A stretch of DNA of 64,000 bases, taken from the NCBI GenBank assembly GCA_963811585.1, contig CAWERR010000001.1, forward strand, positions 62,001 through 126,000, given 5' to 3'. The notes under the pieces were generated by a model. That model was not told the DNA's origin. It saw nothing but the letters and a program-made list of their open reading frames with translations, and ran no database searches. The stretch is from JACDHG01 sp963811585 (GTDB taxonomy: Bacteria; Actinomycetota; Actinomycetes; Propionibacteriales; Nocardioidaceae). Positions within the stretch are counted from its first letter, which is position 1. The number at the start of each line of letters is the position of its first letter. Positions 30,131 to 38,597 of the stretch are shown here, in pieces. The position numbers and the translations under genes were made by a program.

Positions 30131-31485
30131 CAAGGCAGACATCAAAGCCCTTGCCATGGGTGGATCCCGAAGACTTCTTCGTCGCGCACGCAGCGCAACG
30201 CACCCGTGCCTTCTGGCTCGACGGCGCCGGCGCCCGTGCGTGGTCAGGGTCGCGGTCGTATGTCGGATGGCTCGATGACGACGAGCCCAGCCTCGTGTGC
30301 GACGCAGCCGCCGCACATGTGTGCGAGCACGTGGCCGGTGGCGTCCGTGCGGTCGGCGATGACATCTTCGAGGTGCTTGCGGGCCGCGTTGGGGAGGCGG
30401 ACGCACGCTGGGTCGGCTACCTCGGCTACGCGGCCCGCCGAGACCTCCCGGCGCAGCACGGCGAGGCGGTTGTCAGCGCCCCCGACGCCTGCTGGATGCG
30501 CGCTCGGCGCTGGGTTGAGTTCGACCACTCCAGCCAGTCGGTGCGGGCTGCGGGCCCTAGCGCGTCGGCCGACAGTTGGACGGAGAAGGTGCGCGGGTTG
30601 CTCTCATCGACGCTCCCGGCGGCCGAGCCTGCCGCGCCCCCACCCGCCCGGGTGGTCCCGGGGCTGGACCAAGCGTCATACGCGGCGGCTTTTGAGGCCG
30701 TGCAACGTCAGCTCCGGCTGGGCAACTCCTACGAGACCAACCTGACGTTCCGGAGCACCGTCGAGTCCGACGCCCCGGCAATCGACACCTACCGGCGGCT
30801 GCGGAGGATGAGCCCGGCGCCGTACGCAGCCTTTGTGCAGCATCACGGCCTGAGCGTGCTGAGCAGCTCACCGGAGCGGTTCGTGAGCATCGACGCCGAT
30901 CGCCGCATTGAGACGCGCCCGATCAAGGGCACGACGGCTCGCTGCGCCGACCCCGTCGCCGACGCGGAGGCGGCCGAGCGACTGCGCAGCGAAACGAAGT
31001 TCCTCGGCGAGAACTTGATGATCGTCGACCTGCTCCGCAACGACCTGTCGCGAGTTTGCGAGGTGGGGACGGTGCAGGTCACCGACCTCATGCACGTGGA
31101 GAGCTATCCGACTGTCCACCAGCTCATCAGCACGATCGAGGGTCGGCTGCGTGATGATGTGACGACCGTCGAGGCGGTGCGCGCGCTGTTCCCTGGGGGG
31201 TCCATGACCGGGGCCCCGAAGGAGCGCACGATGCGGGTGATTGCCGACATCGAGCAGAGCCCACGCGGTGTCTATGCCGGGGCGATCGGCTGGCTCGACG
31301 ACGACGGACGTGCCGACCTCGGCATCGTCATCCGCACCCTCGTGCATCGCGACGGCCGCTACGTGCTGGGAACTGGTGGCGGGATCACCGTGCGGTCGGA
31401 CGTCGACGAGGAGTATGCCGAGGCGAGCTGGAAGGTGGCCCAGCTCCTGCGTTCCCTCGGGATCGACGACCCGGCCCTTCGGTGA
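30127..31485 (+). CDS. pabB: Aminodeoxychorismate synthase component I
   Basis: Chorismate-binding enzyme of 452 residues making 4-amino-4-deoxychorismate. ATG 30127 overlaps the pabA stop (ATGA). The C-terminal domain has LRLGNSYETNLTFRS, VLSSSPERFVSID, RPIKGTTAR with the PabB-type Lys, KFLGENLMIVDLLRNDLSRVC, VESYPTVHQLISTIEG, FPGGSMTGAPKERTMRVI and GIVIRTL. PIKGT rather than PIAGT supports PabB over TrpE. The stop TGA 31483-31485 abuts a 15-bp inverted repeat that probably terminates the operon. Confidence 0.9.
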   Translation: MTRQTSKPLPWVDPEDFFVAHAAQRTRAFWLDGAGARAWSGSRSYVGWLDDDEPSLVCDAAAAHVCEHVAGGVRAVGDDIFEVLAGRVGEADARWVGYLGYAARRDLPAQHGEAVVSAPDACWMRARRWVEFDHSSQSVRAAGPSASADSWTEKVRGLLSSTLPAAEPAAPPPARVVPGLDQASYAAAFEAVQRQLRLGNSYETNLTFRSTVESDAPAIDTYRRLRRMSPAPYAAFVQHHGLSVLSSSPERFVSIDADRRIETRPIKGTTARCADPVADAEAAERLRSETKFLGENLMIVDLLRNDLSRVCEVGTVQVTDLMHVESYPTVHQLISTIEGRLRDDVTTVEAVRALFPGGSMTGAPKERTMRVIADIEQSPRGVYAGAIGWLDDDGRADLGIVIRTLVHRDGRYVLGTGGGITVRSDVDEEYAEASWKVAQLLRSLGIDDPALR

Positions 31486-31523
31486 TCGAGCTTGTCGAGA
31501 TCGAGGGGTCTCGACAAGCTCGA
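31486..31523. repeat. REP-like palindrome, copy 2 (perfect), probable terminator
   Basis: Perfect 15-bp arms TCGAGCTTGTCGAGA / TCTCGACAAGCTCGA with an 8-nt loop, starting right after the pabB TGA. Same family as 12185 and 38526. Confidence 0.75.
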
Positions 31524-31537
31524 CCGCCGGGAAACAT

Positions 31538-31615
31538 GACCAGTGGGCGCGGCATAGGTGACCAGTCGGCGCGGCATACGTGACCACTCGGCGCGGCATA
31601 CGTGACCACTCGGCG
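31538..31615. repeat. 22-bp tandem array between convergent genes
   Basis: Units start at 31538, 31560, 31582 and 31604 (partial). The consensus begins GACCACTCGGCGCGGCATAC, followed by GT; units differ at one to three positions. The array fills the gap between pabB and the convergent pepD, whose stop is at 31621. Confidence 0.8.
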
Positions 31616-31620
31616 GGAGG

Positions 31621-32818
31621 TCAGGCGTCGGAGCCGAGGGTGACTTCTACGGTCTGCGCGTCGCCGGTCGACACGCCCTCGTCATTGGCCGACTCGACCG
31701 TCAACGTGACCTTGTCATCGGGTCGGTAGGACCGGATGGTGGCCACCAGCGAGTTGGCGTCTGAGATCACGTGGTCGTCGACCTTGGTGATGACCTGACC
31801 CTCCTGCAGTCCGGCCTCCTGGCCGGCGGTGCCGTCGTCAACCTGCTGCACAAGCGCACCGTCCGGCAGGCCGACCTCGTCAGTGGCGTCACCGACGGAG
31901 ACGCCGATCAGAGCGTGGGTTGGCGTCTCGCCCTGGCGCAGCTGCTCGACGATGGGTAGAGCGTCGTTGACAGGGATCGCGAACCCGAGGCCGATCGAGC
32001 CGTTTGCCTCGCCGCTCGCACTCGGAGTTGTCTTGATGGCGGAGTCAATGCCGACCACATGACCGGCGAGGTCGACGAGCGGGCCGCCGGAGTTACCGGG
32101 GTTGATCGCGGCATCGGTCTGGACTGCTGGGAAGACGGTGGCGGGATCGTCGGCGGCGGCGCCCTGCGTCGTGACCGGGCGGTTGAGCGCGCTGACGATG
32201 CCCGTGGTGACAGTGCTCTCCAGCCCGAACGGCGCGCCCACTGCGACGACCTGCTGCCCCACCTGGAGCTTGTCGGAGTCGCCCATGGTTGCGGGCGTCA
32301 GGCCGCTCACGTCGTCGGCCTGGATGACGGCGAGGTCGGTCATCGGGTCACGCCCGACAATGGTGGCGGTCGCCGACGTACCGTCGTTGAAGCTGACGGC
32401 GAGCTCGCCGCCGTCGGCCGCAACCTCGACCACGTGGTTGTTGGTGAGGATCTCGCCGCCCGCGGTCAAGATGATCCCCGGAGCCGGAGCCGGAGCCGCT
32501 GCCCTGTGCTCCGGTGGCATAGATCTTCACGACCGAAGGCAGTGCGGTTGCGGCTGCCGCCTCGGTGGTGCCGTCGGCTGCCGGGGCCTCGACACTGCTG
32601 CCTGCGGTCTGGATGGCAGGTGCTGGACCGGAGTTGCCGACGGTTTGGGCGGAGTCGTTTTGCATGACCGCCGCGCCACCAATTCCGGCCACCGCGCCCG
32701 CGACGGCTCCTACGAGTAGCGCGACACCAACGACGCGTCCCCCGCGCCGTGGCCCCGTCGTGGGGGGAGGTGACGGGTGCTGGGCTGGGAGTTGCGGGGT
32801 AAACGCGTCGCTGGTCAT
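31621..32818 (-). CDS. pepD: HtrA-like S1C serine protease with PDZ domain, one frameshift
   Basis: Extracytoplasmic protease/chaperone of the MprAB envelope-stress regulon. The N-terminal region is a Pro-rich cytoplasmic tail and one membrane segment (VVGVALLVGAVAGAVAGIGGAAV). The protease domain has His in LTNNHVVEV, Asp in DPMTDLAVI and Ser in INPGNSGGPLVD. The PDZ domain covers about the last 95 residues (IGVSVGDATDEVGLPDGALVQQV, GLQEGQVITKVDDHVI). One frame break lies at the GSGSGSG stretch (about 32480-32505), coded by GGAGCC repeats, just before the domain. Order mprA-mprB-pepD matches mycobacteria. Confidence 0.88.
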
Positions 32819-32880
32819 GAGGTCAGCGTGCAGGGCGTCACTGAACGCCGACTGAGACGATCCTCAAATCTCCCTGTGAG

Positions 32881-34284
32881 TCACACGGATCCGGTGACCC
32901 GTCCCGAGGACGGCGTGCGATCGGTGTTGGCGGGGGCGTCGCCGGCGTGCCCGGGAATCAACATGGTGAACTCTGCGCCGTGAGGAGTTCGGTTGGCCAC
33001 GGACACGGAACCGCCGTGGCGCTCAGCCGCCTGCTTGACGATCGAGAGGCCAAGACCCGAGCCCGGCATCATCCGGGCATCGTCTGCGCGGTAGAACCGC
33101 TCGAAGATCATCGGAAGGTCGCGTGGCTCAACGCCGGCGCCTTCGTCGGCGACGACGAGCTGGCCGTTCGACAGCCGCACCGTGACGGTGCTTCCGGGCG
33201 GCCCCCACTTGGCAGCGTTGTCGAGCAGGTTGGTCACGGCCCGTTCGAGGATCTGGGCTTCCCCGAGCACCCACCACGGCTCGATGTGTGCGTCGAAGGT
33301 CGATGCCGGGGCGCGTCTCTTCACCCGGTCGAGGGCACGCGACACGATGTCGGCGAGGTCGAGGGGCTCCGGCGTCCGCTCCAGCGGCTCGTCGCGAGCC
33401 AGCTCGACGAGATCGCCCACCAACGTCGACAGCTCTTCGACCTGTCCAGTGACGTCCTTGAGGATCTCGTCGCGTTGTTGCTGCTGCATTCCCCCACGAC
33501 GATCGGCCTGAGCGAGGAGCTCGAGGTTGGTTCGTAGGCTCGTCATCGGGGTGCGCAGCTCGTGTCCCGCGTCGGCGACGAGTCGGCGCTGGCGATCGCG
33601 GGACGCCTGCAAGGCAGCGAGCATCTTGTTGAACGACGTGGCCAGGCTCGCCAGCTCGTCGTCGCCGGTGACCGGGATCGGGGCGAGCTCCTCGGTCCGC
33701 GCGATGTGCTCAGCGGCCGCGCTCAGCCGACGTACGGGCATCAAGGCCGACCGACCGACGGCGAGGCCGATCAGAGCCGCGGCGACGATTCCGCCGCCTC
33801 CGACGAGCAGCAGGACGAGACCCATCCGGTCGAGGGTGCGCTCGATGGGTTCGGCCGACTGCACGAACATCAAGGCGGAGCCCGACCCTGCCTGCACGGT
33901 GGCCGCGCGGTACTCGGCGCCGTCCCTGATCAGCGTGCGTAGCGTGTTGTTGAGGGTGCCCTCTGCCACGGCTATCTCGTCCGACGACGTGGGTCCGATC
34001 CAGCCGGAGCGGTCGTTCGGGATCACGGTTCCGTCGGAGTAGACGAGGAAGATCCGCAGGTCTGCCGCGCCGAGGAAGTCCGACGAGATGTTGCGGAGGG
34101 TTGCCTCCTTGACGATGTCGGTCTTGCTGGCCGCGGAAGCCCGCTCTAGCAGCGAAGCGTCAAGTCGATCGTGGAGCTGGGCCCGCAGCGTCATGTACGC
34201 AGCGAGGCTCGAGATGGCGACGGCAAAGCCGACTGCACAGGCTGCGAGGAGGGATATCCGCGCCGCCATGGACATTCGATTCAC
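32881..34284 (-). CDS. mprB: Sensor histidine kinase MprB
   Basis: Envelope-stress sensor kinase of 467 residues. GTG 34284 overlaps the mprA stop as GTGA. The first membrane segment is ISLLAACAVGFAVAISSLAAYMTL, followed by an extracellular domain of about 130 residues, the second segment MGLVLLLVGGGGIVAAALIGLAVG and a HAMP domain (ALMPVRRLSAAAEHIA). The phospho-acceptor His lies in LVADAGHELRTPMTSLRTN. ATPase motifs are NLLDNAAKWGPPGS, VADEGAGVEPRDL, FYRADDARMMPGSGLGLSIV. The extracellular domain and the pepD neighbour identify it as MprB rather than a generic OmpR-partner kinase. Confidence 0.88.
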   Translation of the reverse strand: MNRMSMAARISLLAACAVGFAVAISSLAAYMTLRAQLHDRLDASLLERASAASKTDIVKEATLRNISSDFLGAADLRIFLVYSDGTVIPNDRSGWIGPTSSDEIAVAEGTLNNTLRTLIRDGAEYRAATVQAGSGSALMFVQSAEPIERTLDRMGLVLLLVGGGGIVAAALIGLAVGRSALMPVRRLSAAAEHIARTEELAPIPVTGDDELASLATSFNKMLAALQASRDRQRRLVADAGHELRTPMTSLRTNLELLAQADRRGGMQQQQRDEILKDVTGQVEELSTLVGDLVELARDEPLERTPEPLDLADIVSRALDRVKRRAPASTFDAHIEPWWVLGEAQILERAVTNLLDNAAKWGPPGSTVTVRLSNGQLVVADEGAGVEPRDLPMIFERFYRADDARMMPGSGLGLSIVKQAAERHGGSVSVANRTPHGAEFTMLIPGHAGDAPANTDRTPSSGRVTGSV

Positions 34285-34973
34285 GGAGGCGTCTCACGCA
34301 GCACATAGCCGACTCCGCGAACGGTATGGAGGAGCCGGGTCTCGTCATCGGCTTCGGTCTTGCGACGGACGTACCCGACGTACACCTCGAGCGAGTTCGC
34401 GGTCGTGGGGAAGTCGTAGCCCCACACCTCTTCGAGGATGAAGGCGCGTTCCAGCACTCGTTTCGGGCGTCGCATGAAGAGCTCGAGCAGGTCCCACTCG
34501 GTGCGAGTCAACGTGATGGGGCGGCCGGCGCGGTCGACTTCGCGCGTCACGGGGTTCATGGTGAGATCGGCGAACACGAGCGGGCCCTCATCTTCGCCAT
34601 CCTCGGTGCCGAGATTGCGTCGGCGCAACATTGCGCGCACCCGGGCGAGCAGCTCCTCGAGAGCGAACGGCTTCGCCAGGTAGTCGTCGGCCCCGGCGTC
34701 GAGCCCGTCAACCCGGTCGTTGACGGAGTCACGGGCGGTGAGCACGAGGATGGGCAGGTCGTTGCCCGCCGCGCGCAGCGCCTTTGTCGTCTCGATCCCG
34801 TCGAGACGGGGCATCATCACATCGACGATCAGTGCGTCAGGGGCGAGGCCATTGATCCGGGCCAGCGCCTCGACACCGTCATTCGCCAGCGCGACCTCGT
34901 ATCCGTTGAATTCCAACGAGCGCCGTAGCGAGTCGCGTACGGCGCGGTCGTCATCTACGACGAGGATGCGCAT
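34281..34973 (-). CDS. mprA: Response regulator MprA
   Basis: OmpR-family regulator of 230 residues starting at ATG 34973. The receiver has ILVVDDDRAVRDSLRRSLEFNGYEVALANDG, phospho-acceptor Asp in ALIVDVMMPRLDG, LTARDSVNDRVDGLDAGADDYLAKPF. The winged helix has LTRTEWDLLELFMRRPKRVLERAFILEEVWGYDF and NSLEVYVGYVRRKTE. It is the first gene of mprA-mprB-pepD; MprA normally controls pepD and its own operon in response to envelope stress. Confidence 0.9.
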   Translation of the reverse strand: MRILVVDDDRAVRDSLRRSLEFNGYEVALANDGVEALARINGLAPDALIVDVMMPRLDGIETTKALRAAGNDLPILVLTARDSVNDRVDGLDAGADDYLAKPFALEELLARVRAMLRRRNLGTEDGEDEGPLVFADLTMNPVTREVDRAGRPITLTRTEWDLLELFMRRPKRVLERAFILEEVWGYDFPTTANSLEVYVGYVRRKTEADDETRLLHTVRGVGYVLRETPP

Positions 34974-35049
34974 GGCTTCAACAGTGCCACGGGCGGCTGA
35001 GACTCGGCTGAGAGGCCCAAGGGCTGCCGCGCCTGAATAGCAAACCTCC

Positions 35050-35931
35050 TTAGCCTGTTGCCGTTCTCGCGTCGAGGAGTGACCTGGCCGCAGCCTTGGC
35101 ACGGTCACCGTAGGAGCCGCCGAACATTGCGGCGTGGACGAGCAGCGGATGCAGCTGGTGCAGCGGAAGCTGGTCGCGCCAGCCTGTCGCCAGTGCCGCC
35201 GCCTCGTCATACGCATCGAGAATCCGCGACAGGTGTGGAGCGCCGAACAGGCTGAGCATCGCCAGGTCGGTGAGGCGGTGCCCACCATGGGCCGCAGGGT
35301 CGACGACATAGGTCGTCCCCTCGGTGGACCAGACGAGGTTGCCTGACCACAGATCGCCGTGGATGCGGCTCGGGGACTCGTCGGGGCCGGCGAACTCGTC
35401 GATGTGCCGGAGCACCTGCTCGATCGCCGCCACGGCCTGCTGATTGACAGCGTCACGGTCACGGGCGAGCTTGAGGTATGGGAGCACCCGCTGCCGGACG
35501 TAGAAGTCCTGCCACCCATGCACCGGCTCGTTGACCAGCGGCAGCGTGGCGATGTAGCCGTTGGCCGGGCCCCCGAACGTCTCAGCGCCAGCTTGGTGGG
35601 TGCGGGCGAGTGCTCTTGCGAACGTCTCGGCGGCGTCGACGCTGGCGCGTCCGGGCTCGATCCATTGAAGGATCAGGCAGTCGTCAGCGACGGCGAGCAC
35701 TTCGGGCACGGCGGCGCCGTCGGCTTCGCGAAGCCAGTCAAGCCCCGCCGACTCGACGTGGAAGAAGTCGGCCGGTGCGTGCGGCCGAGTCTTGAGAAAC
35801 GCGTGCCGACCGTCACTTAGCCGAAGTCGGGTCGCCGTGTAGATGTCACCGCCCGTGACGGGGCTGGTCGCGACCACGGGCGTACCGAGCAGTGCCTCGG
35901 CCCGCTCCGCGATCGTCCGCATCCTTGTCAT
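35050..35931 (-). CDS. Fructosamine kinase family / aminoglycoside phosphotransferase-fold protein
   Basis: A 293-residue kinase-fold protein of the fructosamine-3-kinase family, which phosphorylates sugar amines such as glycation products. ATG 35931 (MTRMRTIAERAEALLG) is chosen because upstream codons look non-coding. Family segments: TATRLRLSDGRHAFLKTRPHAPADFFHVESAGLDWLREA with the ATP-binding Lys, LILQWIEPG, RIHGDLWSGNLVW (the catalytic HGDLWxGN loop) and VVDPAAHGGHRLTDLAML (metal-binding DPA). It lies downstream of the protein phosphatase on the same strand with a 22-bp gap. Confidence 0.87.
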   Translation of the reverse strand: MTRMRTIAERAEALLGTPVVATSPVTGGDIYTATRLRLSDGRHAFLKTRPHAPADFFHVESAGLDWLREADGAAVPEVLAVADDCLILQWIEPGRASVDAAETFARALARTHQAGAETFGGPANGYIATLPLVNEPVHGWQDFYVRQRVLPYLKLARDRDAVNQQAVAAIEQVLRHIDEFAGPDESPSRIHGDLWSGNLVWSTEGTTYVVDPAAHGGHRLTDLAMLSLFGAPHLSRILDAYDEAAALATGWRDQLPLHQLHPLLVHAAMFGGSYGDRAKAAARSLLDARTATG

Positions 35932-35953
35932 GGTCAGACCAGGCTGTCGGGGG

Positions 35954-36457
35954 TCAGTCCTCGCCGCGCAACTCGTCGACAAGGGCACTGGTGGTGCGTT
36001 CGACGATCGCGAGCACGAGCTCGAACTCCGCGCGACCGCCATACCAGGGATCAGGTACGTCGAGGTCGGTGTCGGCCGCCGGGTCGAAGGACCGGAACAT
36101 CCTGATCTTGTCGAGGTCGGCCTCGGATCGGCTCAGGCGTTCGAGCTCGCCCAGGTTGCTCCGGTCCATAGCGAGCACGATGTCGTGGTCATCGAACCCC
36201 GTGACGACGAACTGGCTGGCACGATGCCGCGTCGGGTCGTACCCATGCGCGATGAGCACCTCGGCCGCCCGTCGGTCGATGGGCTCCCCGAGGTGCCAGT
36301 TCCCGGTGCCACTGCTGTCGACGATGACCTCGTCGGACAGCCCTTCGGTGACGAGCTTGGCGCTCAACACGACCTCGGCCATCGGGGAGCGACAGATGTT
36401 GCCCAGGCACACGATCGCGATCCGGTAAGGCTCGTCTGTCGGGAGCGCGGTCATCAC
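35954..36457 (-). CDS. Low molecular weight protein tyrosine phosphatase
   Basis: Arginine/tyrosine phosphatase of 167 residues. The P-loop CLGNICRSP follows RIAIV near residue 17, and the general-acid loop DPWYGG is at about 137. Both are diagnostic. It overlaps the upstream membrane-protein gene by 4 bp (ATGA), in an apparent operon GntR regulator - membrane protein - phosphatase - kinase-fold protein. The target is unknown; actinobacterial homologues act on cell-envelope or secreted-protein pathways. Confidence 0.92.
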   Translation of the reverse strand: MMTALPTDEPYRIAIVCLGNICRSPMAEVVLSAKLVTEGLSDEVIVDSSGTGNWHLGEPIDRRAAEVLIAHGYDPTRHRASQFVVTGFDDHDIVLAMDRSNLGELERLSRSEADLDKIRMFRSFDPAADTDLDVPDPWYGGRAEFELVLAIVERTTSALVDELRGED

Positions 36458-36843
36458 AGGGACGGTCGATTATCTTCAGGCAGCACTTGGCCGACCAGCC
36501 AGCTGATGATCGACACGACGATGGCGCCACCAACAGCCGTCCAGAAGCCGTCGACCGAGAAGCCGACATCGAACAGGTCGCAGACCCAGCTCGTGAGCAT
36601 GAGCATCAGCGCGTTGACCACGAAGTACATCAGGCCGAGCGTCAAGAGGTAGAGAGGGAGCGAGAGGAACACCACCACTGGCCGGACGAACACGTTGACG
36701 ACGCCGAACAGCAGGGCAACCACGAGAAGTGTGATGATGCGGTCGCTGTCTTCAGCGCCGGTGATCCGGATGCCGTCGAACAACCACGCTGCCGCCGCAA
36801 GCGCGAGCGAGTTCGTGCCGATCCTGATCAGCCAGGTCATCAT
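36454..36843 (-). CDS. Small membrane protein, phage holin 4 (PF04020)-type
   Basis: A 129-residue protein with four hydrophobic segments: IGTNSLALAAAAWLFDGI, IITLLVVALLFGVVNVFVRPVVVFLSLPLYLLTLGLMYFVVNALMLML and FWTAVGGAIVVSIISWLVGQVL. The NVFVRPVVVFLSLPLYLLTLGL core is the signature of the mycobacterial/actinobacterial phage holin family, which is common on chromosomes and not evidence of a prophage. It overlaps both neighbours by 4 bp. Confidence 0.85.
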   Translation of the reverse strand: MMTWLIRIGTNSLALAAAAWLFDGIRITGAEDSDRIITLLVVALLFGVVNVFVRPVVVFLSLPLYLLTLGLMYFVVNALMLMLTSWVCDLFDVGFSVDGFWTAVGGAIVVSIISWLVGQVLPEDNRPSL

Positions 36844-37523
36844 GACTCGATCGTGCCATGCCCGGTGGCATCGAGAAGCGACCGCTCAGCAGCAGCCAGA
36901 TGTTGGTCAAGATGCCGCAGGGCCGATGGCAGGTCGCCGTCCTCCAGCAAGGCCACCAGAGCACGGTGGTCGTCGACCTGCTCGCCGATGTTGCCCCGGG
37001 TGCGGTCAAGATGAGCGAGGGCAAGCCGGATCTCTGCGCCCAGCGCATCTGCGGCGGCCAGCAGCCGAACGCTTCCGGTGAGGGCGACGAGGGCGCGGTG
37101 GATTCGCAGGTGTGCCGCGGTGAGCTCCCCGGTGTCGCTGGTTTGCGCGGCGAGAGCGGCATAGGCATCGAGAGCCTCGCGGACCTGCTGCCGCGAGTCG
37201 TTATCGGCCTCTGCCCAGCGACGGACGCCCGCTGTCTCGAGCGCAGTGCGGGCGCGGCTGACGTCGCGGACGTCATCGGCCGTCAGCTCTTTGACCGCGA
37301 CTCCCTTGTTCGGGACGCGGACCACGAGACCTTCGGCGACGAGCACGCCGAGAGCTTCGCGGATCGTGCTTCGACCCACGCCCATCGCGTCGGACAGGGC
37401 GATCTCGCGCAGTGGCGTGCCGGGGGTCAGCTGACCGGCGAAGAGCGCGCGCCGGATCTCGTCTACCGCGCGGTCGACGGTCGACGAGTGCTCTAGCTGC
37501 AGGTCGTCGTACACCGACGACAC
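36840..37523 (-). CDS. GntR-family transcriptional regulator, FCD type
   Basis: A 227-residue FadR-subfamily regulator. The winged helix-turn-helix spans residues about 18-80 (AVDEIRRALFAGQLTPGTPLREIALSDAMGVGRSTIREALGVLVAEGLVVRVPNKG), and the FCD ligand-binding domain follows (ARTALETAGVRRW, HLRIHRALVALTGS with metal-type His). It diverges from the amidinohydrolase-type gene, with a perfect palindrome between them, so it probably represses that gene and itself. Its ligand is unknown. Confidence 0.9.
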   Translation of the reverse strand: MSSVYDDLQLEHSSTVDRAVDEIRRALFAGQLTPGTPLREIALSDAMGVGRSTIREALGVLVAEGLVVRVPNKGVAVKELTADDVRDVSRARTALETAGVRRWAEADNDSRQQVREALDAYAALAAQTSDTGELTAAHLRIHRALVALTGSVRLLAAADALGAEIRLALAHLDRTRGNIGEQVDDHRALVALLEDGDLPSALRHLDQHLAAAERSLLDATGHGTIES

Positions 37524-37565
37524 CCTAGAGGTCGCGGCTTGCGTTCCACGCTTCCGGCTCGTATG

Positions 37566-37584
37566 GTCTGATTGTCAGACAATC
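37566..37584. promoter_or_regulatory. GntR operator between divergent genes
   Basis: Two nested palindromes: GTCTGATTGTCAGAC (37566-37580) and GATTGTCAGACAATC (37570-37584), 43-61 bp from the GntR start and 30-48 bp from the downstream ATG. The TTGTCAGACAA-like core fits FCD-type GntR sites. Confidence 0.7.
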
Positions 37585-37613
37585 GGACAAGCCTGTGGCT
37601 GGAGGAGGACCGG

Positions 37614-38525
37614 ATGACCGAGCAGCAGGGGCTGACGGCTCTGCCGTGGGGTGGGCATTACGCCGCCGTACGCCCCAACCATTTCCGGGTCGACTACCAG
37701 ATCAACCCCTACATGGATGTCGACGACCAGCCTGATCCCGCGCGCGCCCTGTGGCAGTGGGAGCGCTTGGTCGCTGTCCTGCGTGGGCTCGGTGCGCGGG
37801 TGGAGGTGTTGGCGCAGCGGCCGGACTCTCCCGACATGGTCTACGCGATGAACCTCGGGCTCGCGGTTCGCGACGCGCAGGGCCAGGCCGCTGTGGTGAT
37901 GTCGCACATGCGCCATCCCGAGAGGCGGCGTGAGGCCAGGTCCGCGCGCCGCTGGTTCAGGGATGCGGGCTTCTCCGTCGGTTACGTCGGTCGGCACGGC
38001 ATCGGTCCGCACTTCGAGGCGGGTGACGCCTTCCCGTTCGGCGGCGCCCTCGTCGTCGGCTACGGCCCACGCACCGAGGAGCTCGCCCTCAAACACCTTG
38101 CTTATGAGCTCGGCATCCAAGTGATCGGGCTGCGGCTCGCCAATCCGAGGATGTACCACCTCGACTTGGCGTTCTGTCCACTCGACCAGAAGCGAGCGCT
38201 GGTCTGCCTTGACGCGTTCGACGCGGCCAGCCGCGAGCGGGTGCTCGCGATGGTGCCAGAGCCTGTCGTGATCAGCGAAGAGGAGGCGATGACGTTCTGC
38301 GCCAACTCTGTGGTCGTCGGACGGAACATCGTGATGCCGTCGTGCCCGGCTCGGGTGCGGGGGCTGCTCGAGGACGCCGGCCTGAATGTCGTGGTCGTTG
38401 ACGTGTCCGAGCTTCACAAGGGCGGTGGGTCGGTGCGGTGTATGACGAACCCCCTCGACATCGAGATGCCGCGCGACCTCAGGTCTGTGCCGGGCGGCGA
38501 CGTCGTCCTGCCAGCTCCCCGCTGA
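37614..38525 (+). CDS. Amidinohydrolase family protein (dimethylarginine dimethylaminohydrolase/arginine deiminase-like)
   Basis: A 303-residue member of the guanidino-group-modifying superfamily. ATG 37614 has a strong GGAGGAGGA site. The catalytic His is in MYHLDLAFCPLD and the nucleophilic Cys in GGGSVRCMTNPL near the C terminus. GRHGIGPHFEAGDAFPFGG supplies the substrate-binding FEAGD segment, and YQINPYMD matches the N-terminal family motif. Candidate substrates are dimethylarginine, arginine or citrulline-type ureido compounds. Divergent transcription and the operator suggest control by the neighbouring GntR protein. The stop TGA directly abuts a REP-like palindrome. Confidence 0.8.
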   Translation: MTEQQGLTALPWGGHYAAVRPNHFRVDYQINPYMDVDDQPDPARALWQWERLVAVLRGLGARVEVLAQRPDSPDMVYAMNLGLAVRDAQGQAAVVMSHMRHPERRREARSARRWFRDAGFSVGYVGRHGIGPHFEAGDAFPFGGALVVGYGPRTEELALKHLAYELGIQVIGLRLANPRMYHLDLAFCPLDQKRALVCLDAFDAASRERVLAMVPEPVVISEEEAMTFCANSVVVGRNIVMPSCPARVRGLLEDAGLNVVVVDVSELHKGGGSVRCMTNPLDIEMPRDLRSVPGGDVVLPAPR

Positions 38526-38562
38526 TCGAGCCAGTCGAGATCAAGGGTCTCGACAAGCTCGA
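38526..38562. repeat. REP-like palindrome, copy 3, probable bidirectional terminator
   Basis: TCGAGCCAGTCGAGA / TCTCGACAAGCTCGA with a 7-nt loop, starting right after TGA 38523-38525, between two convergent genes. The right arm is identical to the one at 31509. Confidence 0.7.
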
Positions 38563-38597
38563 CCGACGAGGGGTCCGGTGACCGGCGGGGTTGCCGG

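Noticed and set aside
27669..31485. Phenazine biosynthesis cluster
   Set aside because: Only the PhzE-like protein is suggestive; no phzA/B, D, F or G homologues are nearby.
36454..36843. Phage holin as a prophage sign
   Set aside because: This family is a common chromosomal membrane protein in actinobacteria, and no other phage genes are present.
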